Shown piece by piece: positions 1-6,282 of a DNA stretch of 8,485 nt; position 1 is the stretch's first letter; the number at the start of each line of letters is the position of its first letter. The notes under the pieces are model-generated. The model searched no databases. It saw only the letters and a program-made list of their open reading frames with translations, and was not told the DNA's origin. The stretch comes from an uncultured Verrucomicrobiota bacterium (GTDB lineage: Bacteria; Verrucomicrobiota; Kiritimatiellia; RFP12; UBA3636), in assembly GCA_946534745.1 (NCBI GenBank), contig CAMNDA010000082.1:1-8485 (forward strand), written 5' to 3'. A program made the position numbers and the translations under genes.

Positions 1-1
1 G

Positions 2-1438
2 CCGCAACCGCTCGAGGACACGCCCGCCCTCGAGCGGAAGATCTATCTCACGCCCGCGGATATCCTCACGCTCGGCCGGCGGAAGGTCGAGGGCGAAATC
101 ATCGCCGTCTGGCAACGGCACAACCTGCTCCTGCGGGACGACGACGGGCGCATCGTCCGCGTGCGCCTATCCCACCACAACCGGACGGCGCCTCGCCCCG
201 GCCTGCGCGCAACGATTTGCGGATACCCCGAAACGGACCAGTTCAACATCATCCTCGGAACGGCGACGATCTCGTCCTGCGCGCCCGGGGCGGCCGCGCC
301 GCAGGAGCCCGTGCGGCTCCCGTCGCTGGATGCCGTCATCGGCCGCAACCCGTCCGGGTCGGCCACCTTCGAGACGTCCTACTACGGAAAGCTCGTCACG
401 CTCGACGGCACGGTTCGCAACCTGCCCTCGCCCGGCGGCGCGGAGGGGCGCATCGGCATCGACTGTGGCGGCCACCTCGTCCAGCTCGACGCGAGCGCCT
501 GCCCCGAGGCGGCCGAGGGGCTCGAGCTCGGCTGCCGGATCGAGGCGACGGGCGTCTGCCTCCTGGAGACCAACGACTACGACGCCCAGACCGACATGCC
601 CCACATCAGCGGCCTCACGCTCGTCCTGCGCGGCAAGGACGACGTCTCCGTCGTCTCGCGCCCGCCCTGGCTGACGCCCGGACGGTTCCTCGTCATCCTC
701 TCCGCGATGGCGGGCCTCCTCGCCCTCGTCCTCGTCTGGAACGCCTCGCTGCGCGTCCTCGTCGAGCGCCGCGGCCGCGAGCTCGCGCGCAAGGAGGTCG
801 AGGCGACGCACGCGAAGCTCAAGGCCATCGAGCGCACGCGCCTCGCGACGGAGCTGCACGACTCCGTCGTCCAGAACCTGACGGGCGCGGCGATGGAGAT
901 CCGCGCGGCGGAGGCGGCGCTGCCCGCGGAGGACGAGGGCGCGGCCCCGCACCTGGACATCGCGCTCAAGACGATCAACTCCTCCCGCGCCGAGCTCCGG
1001 AACTGCATCTGGGACCTGCGCAGCCGGGCGCTCGAGCAGAGCGACGCCGAGGAAGCCGTCCGCATCACCCTCCGCCCGCACCTGGGCGAGGCGCGGCTGC
1101 AGATGCGGTTCGACGTGCCGCGCCGGCGGATCCCCGACAGCGCGTTCCACAACATCCTCTGCATCGTCCGCGAGCTCGTCGTCAACGCCGTGCGCCACGG
1201 GCGCGCGACGACCCTGGCGGTCGAGGGCGCGCTCGAGGGCGGCCGCCTCCGCTTCTCCGTCTCGGACGACGGCCGCGGCTTCGACCCCGCCGCCCGCCCC
1301 GGCATGGAGCAGGGGCATTTCGGGCTCGAGGGCGTGATGGAGCGCGTCAAGTCCCTGGACGGCACGGCCCGCATCGAGAGCGCGCCCGGCAAGGGCGCCC
1401 GCGTCGACGTCGACATCCCCCTTCCCGAGGAGAACTGA
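2..1438 (+). CDS. Sensor histidine kinase, HisKA_3/HATPase type, with OB-like extracytoplasmic region (5' partial)
   Basis: The frame is open to the left edge, so the true start is outside; the visible part is 478 residues. A GTG at 161 falls inside the first folded repeat and is not a credible start. Numbering visible residues from position 2, two beta-rich segments (about 30-90 and 125-215) look like OB-fold repeats of the kind seen before the membrane helix in verrucomicrobial kinases. This assignment is tentative. A PPWLTPGR stretch leads into one transmembrane helix at about 229-254, then a charged linker. The HisKA_3 phosphoacceptor box is ELHDSVVQNL with His286; the following DxxxQ (DSVVQ) is the motif linked to phosphatase activity in this family. 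HATPase_c follows: N box NAVRHG from Asn395, G1 box DDGRGFD at 422-428, and a second glycine box near 441 (GLEGVMERV). All catalytic motifs look intact. It should autophosphorylate on His286 and pass phosphate to the regulator encoded 2 bases downstream. The ligand is unknown. Confidence 0.93.
   Translation, partial: PQPLEDTPALERKIYLTPADILTLGRRKVEGEIIAVWQRHNLLLRDDDGRIVRVRLSHHNRTAPRPGLRATICGYPETDQFNIILGTATISSCAPGAAAPQEPVRLPSLDAVIGRNPSGSATFETSYYGKLVTLDGTVRNLPSPGGAEGRIGIDCGGHLVQLDASACPEAAEGLELGCRIEATGVCLLETNDYDAQTDMPHISGLTLVLRGKDDVSVVSRPPWLTPGRFLVILSAMAGLLALVLVWNASLRVLVERRGRELARKEVEATHAKLKAIERTRLATELHDSVVQNLTGAAMEIRAAEAALPAEDEGAAPHLDIALKTINSSRAELRNCIWDLRSRALEQSDAEEAVRITLRPHLGEARLQMRFDVPRRRIPDSAFHNILCIVRELVVNAVRHGRATTLAVEGALEGGRLRFSVSDDGRGFDPAARPGMEQGHFGLEGVMERVKSLDGTARIESAPGKGARVDVDIPLPEEN
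1427..1432 (+). promoter_or_regulatory. Shine-Dalgarno of the response regulator
   Basis: GAGGAG lies 8 bases before the ATG at 1441 and inside the last codons of the kinase. It fixes the regulator start and suggests translation on the same messenger as the kinase, whose stop codon sits between this site and the ATG. Confidence 0.75.
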
Positions 1439-1440
1439 AG

Positions 1441-2061
1441 ATGAACAAGATTTCCATCCTGGTCGCCGACGACCACAAGATCGTCCGCATGGGGCTCAAG
1501 TCCCTCTTCGCCGCCGCGCGCGACCTCTCCGTCGTCGGCGAGGCCGACGACGGCGTCGCGGCCGTCCGCCAGGCGCTCCGGCTCCGCCCCAACGTCGTCG
1601 TGATGGACCTGATGATGCCGGAGAAGGACGGCGTCGCCGCCACCGCCGAGATCCGCGCCAGGCTGCCGGACACGCGGATCGTCGTGCTCACCTCGTACTC
1701 CACGTCGGACACCATCGCCGCCGCGCTCTCGGCCGGCGCGTCGGGCGCGGTGATGAAGTCGGCGGACGACGCCACGCTGCTCACGGCGGTCCGCGCCGCG
1801 GCCGCCGGCGAGACCTTCATCTCGCCCGAGGTCCGGGGGCTCCTCGCGGTCGACCCGCCCGCGCCGACGCTCTCGCCCCGCCAGCTGGAGGTGCTCGTGA
1901 TGCTCGTCAAGGGCTTCAGCAACACCGAGATCGCGAACATGCTCGGCATCAGCCGGACCGTCGCGAAGGAGCACGTCGAGAACCTGCTCGTCAAGCTCGA
2001 CGCCGCCAACCGCACCGAGGCCGCCGCGATCGCCCTGCGCAAGCGCCTCGTGAAGGTCTGA
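1441..2061 (+). CDS. Response regulator, NarL/FixJ family (REC + LuxR-type HTH)
   Basis: A complete 206-residue protein, the usual size for this family. The receiver domain (about 4-120) has acidic residues Asp10 and Asp11, phosphoacceptor Asp56 in VVMDLMMP, switch Thr84 and conserved Lys106. The LuxR/GerE helix-turn-helix (about 144-200) starts LSPRQLEVL, continues GFSNTEIANMLGIS and ends with the family's KLDAANRTEAAAIA-type helix. It is a cytoplasmic DNA-binding transcription factor, presumably phosphorylated by the kinase just upstream; the 2-base gap and the ribosome site inside the kinase gene support one operon. One oddity: the recognition helix reads SRTVAKEHVE where the family usually has a Thr-Val-Lys core, so Val-Ala replaces Thr-Val and acidic residues follow, which suggests its own operator specificity. 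Targets cannot be read from the sequence. Its 3' end faces the next gene with only 13 bases between stop codons. Confidence 0.96.
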   Translation: MNKISILVADDHKIVRMGLKSLFAAARDLSVVGEADDGVAAVRQALRLRPNVVVMDLMMPEKDGVAATAEIRARLPDTRIVVLTSYSTSDTIAAALSAGASGAVMKSADDATLLTAVRAAAAGETFISPEVRGLLAVDPPAPTLSPRQLEVLVMLVKGFSNTEIANMLGISRTVAKEHVENLLVKLDAANRTEAAAIALRKRLVKV

Positions 2062-2074
2062 CCGCCCCCCTCCC

Positions 2075-2084
2075 CTACCGGTAG
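2075..2084. repeat. Perfect 10-bp palindrome at the convergent gene junction
   Basis: CTACCGGTAG is its own reverse complement and contains the TAG stop of the minus-strand gene. It sits 13 bases past the response regulator stop. The 13 bases between the stops are almost all C on the plus strand, with no T-run, so no classical terminator is visible for either gene. A palindrome this short can occur by chance. Confidence 0.4.
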
Positions 2085-5000
2085 ACGCCGCCGAGGTCCT
2101 TGAGGCGGAGGGGCGCCCCGATGGGCTTCGAGAGGTCGAAGCCGAGCGGGGTGAAGAGGTGCCGGTACGAGCCCACGGTGATCGCGCGGACCTTGATCGG
2201 GAAGCGGATGCGCTTGTCGCCGCCGCCGCTTGCCCACTGCTCCTTGTACGGGCCCGGCGAGTGCGTCGGCACGAGGTCCGTCGGCCCGAGCGTCTGGTAG
2301 ACGAAGCTCCACCCGTCGAAGGAGACCGCGAGGTTGCCCGGCCAGTCCATGATGTCGCACGCCCACGAGCGCCCGGTGGAGAGGTTCCGGAAGACCTCGC
2401 CGTCCGCGTCCTCGATCTCGAAGCGGATCTGCCCGCCGTTGGAGTTGCCCTTCACCCACACGCCCAGCAGCTCCGGCTCGCCCTCGACCGGCACCGGCTC
2501 CTTGAAGCGCAGCGTCGTGTACTCGGTGACGTACTCGGTGTAGCCCTTCTCGTTGGCGGGGTCGAGCGCGACCTCCACGCAGGGGCCCTTCTCCTCGTCC
2601 TCGACCGTCGCGACCGCGTATTTCGAGGGCTTGAGGTACGGGAACCACTCGTGGTGGGCCGATTCGAACTGCGGGTCGGGCTCGGGAGCCTCGAAGAGGT
2701 CCGCGCTTTCGAGCGCCGAGGCGACCTTGGCGCGGGCCGCGAGCGCCTTGTCCTGGCGGAAGGAGCGACCGACGATCCGGACGCCCCCGAGCGGCGCGTC
2801 CGTCGTGAGGTACACCGGCGCGCCAGATGCCGCCACGACGGCCCTGCTGGGCGCCAGCGCCGACTCCTGCCCGTACATCTTCGTGACCGTGCCGCCGCCG
2901 GACTCGACCTCCATTTCGCCCTCGCCGCGCTGGAACCAGAGCGCCGTGACCCATTTGCCGTCCGCGCGTTTGTACTGGTAGGCGTAGGCCGTGCCGGAGC
3001 CGGTCGGGAGCGCCTTCTCGAACGCGACGTCGTCCAGCACCTTCGTGAGCACCGCGTAGGCGACGTAGGCGCGCTTGGGGTAGACGTACGGCGCGCGGCG
3101 CAGCAGGCCCGCGCCGCCCCAGAGGCCGTTGTAGTAGCCGTTGCGGCAGTCGAAGAGGATGCCCGGCGAGATCAGCCGGAAGCCATGCGCGAGGCACACG
3201 AGCGTGTCGCGCGCGTGCCACTCGGCCTGCAGCTCCTCGCCGCAGTCGCGGTCGGCGCGGTAGGTGAACTCCCACGCGCCGTTGAGCGGGACCTTGCGCC
3301 CGGCGAGGCGCGAGGCGGCGTCCTGCGAGACGAGCATGCCGAGCAGGCCGATCTCGGAGAGGCGCTCGGTCGGGACGACCTGCGCGGGCGACTCCATGCC
3401 GAGGCAGTCGAAGCTGTCCGGCGACGCGCCGTTGCGCAGCGGCCACACCGCGGCGCCCATCCCGGCGGAGCAGTTGCCGATCTGGATCCTCAGGTCCGGG
3501 AAGTACTTGCGGATCAGGCGGCAGCTCTCCATCATGTAGTAGCTCTTCGCCCGGTTCTTCGGCGTGTCCTCGGGGACGGGCAGGCCGAGCAGCTCCTCGG
3601 GGATGCCGCCCTTGGGCCCCGACTCGTGCCAGATCATCACGTGGTCGACCCAGGTCTTCTTGGCGATCTTCTCCCGCAGGTCGCGCACGAAGCGCTCCTC
3701 GCCGGAGAGTTCCTTCGAGACCATCTGGCCGTCCGGGCCCTTCTCCTTCACGACGCCGGGCGAGAACCCGCTCCCCGGCGCGTCGAAGGCGCCGTTGCCG
3801 TTCTGTCCGAGCCCCATCACGTTGCCGCAGCGCGTCACGCCCCAGCGCTCCTGCTCCTCCCGCGTCGGCTCGCGCCAGCTCGCCTTGCGGATGCCGGCCT
3901 TGGTGATGATCGGGAAGCCGATTTCGGCCTCCCCGGGCGAGCCGTGGGCGTCGAACCACCAGGTCGCGTACGGCGACTCGAACATCCCCCATCGCCGCCC
4001 CTTCGCGGGCAGGATGGCGAACGTCCCGTTGTGGAAGAAGACGAGGCCGTCCCGGGCATCGAACGCCCAGATGCAAAGCGTGTAGATGCCGCGGCCGGTC
4101 CTGGCCCCGAAGTCGACGCGGACGTCCTTCGCGTCGCCGCGCCGGGCGAGCGCGAACGACTCGTGGCCAAAGAATACCTTCTCGCCGTCCTCGTTCAGCG
4201 CCGTCCAGGCGAGGCGCCCCTTCGCGCCGTCGACGAGCGCCGTCACGCGGAAGGTTGTCGAGCGGTCCGTCTCGTCCTCGGTGAAGACGTTGCCGGGCTG
4301 CGCCTGGCGCTGCTCGAACGAGTACTCCGCCTGCCGGAGCGTCACGCCGAAGAGGTTGAACGCGCTCCGCGAGGCGGGGTCCGGCTTCATGGAGTTGTCC
4401 AGCTGCTGGAAGTTCTCCCACGGCTTGCCGGTGACGTCGAAGTCGAGGTAGTCGCACGAGGTCGTGAGGTCGACGATGCCCCCGATGTCGAGCGGCACGT
4501 CCGCGAAGTAGAGCGTGTGGAGCCGCCCTCCGGCGCGCACCGCACCGACCTCGCGGCAATCGTCGGGCACGCCGTCCGTGAAGTCCAGCGTCACGGCGCC
4601 GCTCATGTTCCCGCCCGAGCCGTTGGGCAGGTAGTGGCCGAGGCGCAGCGTGAGGATCCGGTCCTTCGCCGGGTCGTCGTCCAGCGCGAAGAGCACGCCC
4701 GCGCGGCCGTACGGCGCCGCGGGGACGCGGTAGTGGATCGCGCTCGGGAAGCCGTCGAGCGGCGAGCGCCCGTGGTACTCCTCCACTTCCAGCGCCCAGT
4801 TGCCCATCGCCTGGTGGCAGATCGCGACGTCGGCCGAGTCGATCGGCCGCGCGACCCTCATCGGATAGCCGCCGATCTCGGCGTCGCCCGGCGCGATGCC
4901 GACGAGCTCGCCGCCGGCGAACGCCTTCGCGCGCGGGTTCGCCGCGAAGTCGAGCTTCGTGAAGACGCCGTCGCCGGCGCGGACCGGCGGCCGTCGCGCG

Positions 5001-6184
5001 TAGCGCACGCCCTCGCCGAACTCGAAGGCGACGGACTTCGCCCGGACCGCGGCCGCCGGCGCCCCGCCCTTGGAGGCCGGCGGGGTCTTCTCGAGGGCCT
5101 TGGCGTACGAGCCGTCGATCCACAGCTCCAGCCGGCCGTTCCGGCGCGCGAGGTCGACCGCGAAGACGTGCTCCGACGCCGGCGGGAGCTCGTCCCAGTC
5201 GCGGAGGACGTCGATGCCCTGCGGCTCGATGGAGTAGCTCGACTGGAACCGCCGGAGGTTCGGGCGGACGTACTGCTCGGCCCCGCAGATCGAGAGCTTG
5301 CAGTCCGGCAGGACGACCTTCTCGCCCTTCTTCCGGCCGAGCATGTCGATGCGGAGGCTCTGGGACTGCGCCGAGACCGCAAGCGGGAAGGAATCCTCGG
5401 AGCCGTCCTCCCAGGCGACGACGATCCGGCCGAATTCGTTCGTGCCGCACGGCTGGAACGCGACGCCCTCGCGCGTGCCCTCGGGGACGTCCAGCGCGAG
5501 CCGCGCCGGCCCCGCCTGCGCGCCCTCGAGCGGCTGGCGGAGGGACGCGAACGAGGCGAAGTGCGCCGAGGCGGGATGCTCCGGGACGGCCTCCGGCGTC
5601 GACGCCCGCAGCCGAGCGAGGTTGAACCCGCAGCCCGCGTGGACGGCGAAGTTGAACTCCGTCGGACGGAACCCGAAGCGGAGTTCGCCGATGCGGGCGA
5701 ACCGGCGGTCCGTCGCCAGGTAGAGCTCGCCCGTCTCGCCGGACGCCTTGACGAGCAGCCCCTTCCAGACGTGGTTGGGGATCGCCGGGTCCTGCGGGAC
5801 GTCCCCGACGCGGGCCGCCGTCACGGGGATCGCGAAGGTCCGGGCGCCGTCGCCGAGCACGAGGTCGAAGCCGGCCGGATCGTTCGTGGAGGCGTCGGCG
5901 AGGCGGAAGTCGAAGCGGAGGTCGAAGCGGCCGTCCGGCGCCAGCGCGATCGGCCTCTCGTAGAGGGCGAAGCTCTCCTTCGGGCGGACGCACAGGTCCG
6001 CCGTGCAGGTCCAGATCGGGTCGTTGTCGACGGAGATCCCGTCCTTCGCCGCCACGCCGGGCGCGGTCTCGCCGTAGTTCGTGAAATCCTCCTCGAAGAG
6101 GACGGAGCCGGGCCCCTGCGCGAAGGCGGCGGACGCGCACGCGACGAGGGCGAGGACGGGAAGCGGTCGGGTCGTGGTGTTCAT
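2075..6184 (-). CDS. Large exported multidomain protein with a glycoside-hydrolase (clan GH-A)-like barrel region
   Basis: 1369 residues from the ATG at 6184. That start was chosen because a signal peptide begins there; the frame runs further to a GTG at 6223, but the extra residues are charged and not signal-like. Cleavage after AFA (22/23) fits signal peptidase I, although LVAC at 13-16 also fits a lipobox. Segments read from sequence: a beta-sandwich starting with FEEDFTNYG (about 28-195); a second LamG-like stretch ending GRLELWIDGS (about 210-360); a beta-rich region (about 440-725); a barrel-like region (about 730-1060) opening WGMFESPYATWWFD, with LRxIA-type helices, IWHES (Glu854) and LGMESPAQ (Glu931); a small beta domain (about 1066-1130) with KMYGQE and PVYLTTDAP, like the domain following GH39/GH30-type barrels; and a jelly-roll carbohydrate-binding-like C-terminus (about 1185-1345). 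Glu854 and Glu931 are candidate acid/base and nucleophile by position only. Family and substrate are not assigned. No Shine-Dalgarno precedes the start. It may be co-transcribed with the upstream beta-helix/LamG gene. Confidence 0.9.
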   Translation of the reverse strand: MNTTTRPLPVLALVACASAAFAQGPGSVLFEEDFTNYGETAPGVAAKDGISVDNDPIWTCTADLCVRPKESFALYERPIALAPDGRFDLRFDFRLADASTNDPAGFDLVLGDGARTFAIPVTAARVGDVPQDPAIPNHVWKGLLVKASGETGELYLATDRRFARIGELRFGFRPTEFNFAVHAGCGFNLARLRASTPEAVPEHPASAHFASFASLRQPLEGAQAGPARLALDVPEGTREGVAFQPCGTNEFGRIVVAWEDGSEDSFPLAVSAQSQSLRIDMLGRKKGEKVVLPDCKLSICGAEQYVRPNLRRFQSSYSIEPQGIDVLRDWDELPPASEHVFAVDLARRNGRLELWIDGSYAKALEKTPPASKGGAPAAAVRAKSVAFEFGEGVRYARRPPVRAGDGVFTKLDFAANPRAKAFAGGELVGIAPGDAEIGGYPMRVARPIDSADVAICHQAMGNWALEVEEYHGRSPLDGFPSAIHYRVPAAPYGRAGVLFALDDDPAKDRILTLRLGHYLPNGSGGNMSGAVTLDFTDGVPDDCREVGAVRAGGRLHTLYFADVPLDIGGIVDLTTSCDYLDFDVTGKPWENFQQLDNSMKPDPASRSAFNLFGVTLRQAEYSFEQRQAQPGNVFTEDETDRSTTFRVTALVDGAKGRLAWTALNEDGEKVFFGHESFALARRGDAKDVRVDFGARTGRGIYTLCIWAFDARDGLVFFHNGTFAILPAKGRRWGMFESPYATWWFDAHGSPGEAEIGFPIITKAGIRKASWREPTREEQERWGVTRCGNVMGLGQNGNGAFDAPGSGFSPGVVKEKGPDGQMVSKELSGEERFVRDLREKIAKKTWVDHVMIWHESGPKGGIPEELLGLPVPEDTPKNRAKSYYMMESCRLIRKYFPDLRIQIGNCSAGMGAAVWPLRNGASPDSFDCLGMESPAQVVPTERLSEIGLLGMLVSQDAASRLAGRKVPLNGAWEFTYRADRDCGEELQAEWHARDTLVCLAHGFRLISPGILFDCRNGYYNGLWGGAGLLRRAPYVYPKRAYVAYAVLTKVLDDVAFEKALPTGSGTAYAYQYKRADGKWVTALWFQRGEGEMEVESGGGTVTKMYGQESALAPSRAVVAASGAPVYLTTDAPLGGVRIVGRSFRQDKALAARAKVASALESADLFEAPEPDPQFESAHHEWFPYLKPSKYAVATVEDEEKGPCVEVALDPANEKGYTEYVTEYTTLRFKEPVPVEGEPELLGVWVKGNSNGGQIRFEIEDADGEVFRNLSTGRSWACDIMDWPGNLAVSFDGWSFVYQTLGPTDLVPTHSPGPYKEQWASGGGDKRIRFPIKVRAITVGSYRHLFTPLGFDLSKPIGAPLRLKDLGGVYR

Positions 6185-6214
6185 GGGATCGGCTGGGTTG
6201 GAAGCACGATCCCA
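6184..6214 (-). promoter_or_regulatory. Inverted repeat spanning leader and start codon of the 1369-residue gene
   Basis: TGGGATC at 6184-6190 and GATCCCA at 6208-6214 form a perfect 7-bp inverted repeat with a 17-base spacer. The proximal arm includes the first base of the ATG and the distal arm touches the candidate -10 box. It could be an operator for a dimeric regulator or, if transcription starts further upstream, an RNA hairpin hiding the start codon. No ribosome-binding site is visible between the arms. Confidence 0.35.
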
Positions 6215-6243
6215 CTCTACCACAGGTCCCGGTCCCCGGACAA
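6214..6243 (-). promoter_or_regulatory. Candidate sigma-70-type promoter for the 1369-residue gene
   Basis: On the minus strand TTGTCC (6243-6238) and TAGAGT (6219-6214) match -35 and -10 consensus at 4 of 6 bases each with an 18-base spacer. This would place the transcription start near 6207, about 23 bases before the ATG. The match is moderate and PVC promoters are poorly known. The site lies in the only intergenic space before the gene. Confidence 0.3.
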
Positions 6244-6255
6244 TGGTACGAAAGT

Positions 6256-6282
6256 GTAGTTGCCGGCGCGGGCCGGCGCTAC
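6256..6282. repeat. REP-like imperfect palindrome overlapping a stop codon
   Basis: The element has outer arms GTAG (6256-6259) and CTAC (6279-6282), inner arms GCCGGC (6262-6267) and GCCGGC (6272-6277), and a 4-base loop GCGG; the junctions are TT on one side and G on the other. It also reads as two direct copies of GCCGGCGC 10 bases apart. The TAG stop of the beta-helix/LamG gene lies in the outer arm. A GC-rich stem right after a stop could act as a transcription end or messenger-stabilising structure, but no U-run follows on the minus strand. The shape recalls repetitive extragenic palindromes; whether it recurs in the genome cannot be seen here. Confidence 0.5.

Noticed and set aside
167..1318. 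Minus-strand open frame of 383 codons over the kinase
   Set aside because: It is antisense to a kinase with intact catalytic motifs, and its product has biased composition without motifs.
217..1440. In-frame upstream extension of the response regulator through the kinase gene
   Set aside because: The extension is an Arg/Pro-rich shadow of the kinase frame. The receiver domain starts normally at the ATG at 1441, which has a good Shine-Dalgarno.
1347..6215. Minus-strand open frame of 1622 codons in another frame across the same region
   Set aside because: It runs on into the response regulator region, has an Arg/Gly/Ala-rich low-complexity product, and shows no folded-domain motifs.
6185..6223. 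GTG at 6223 as the start of the 1369-residue protein
   Set aside because: It would put charged residues ahead of the signal peptide and overlap the candidate promoter; the ATG at 6184 gives a normal exported leader.
2159..6259. Plus-strand open frame of 1366 codons antisense to nearly the whole 1369-residue gene
   Set aside because: Its product is mostly Arg, Ala, Val, Glu, Asp and Leu with no domain pattern or signal peptide. At this GC content stop codons are rare in all frames, and the minus-strand frame has the signal peptide and recognisable motifs.
6256..6282. The GC-rich stem as a standard intrinsic terminator
   Set aside because: No T-run follows the stem on the minus strand; a REP-like element is the better description.
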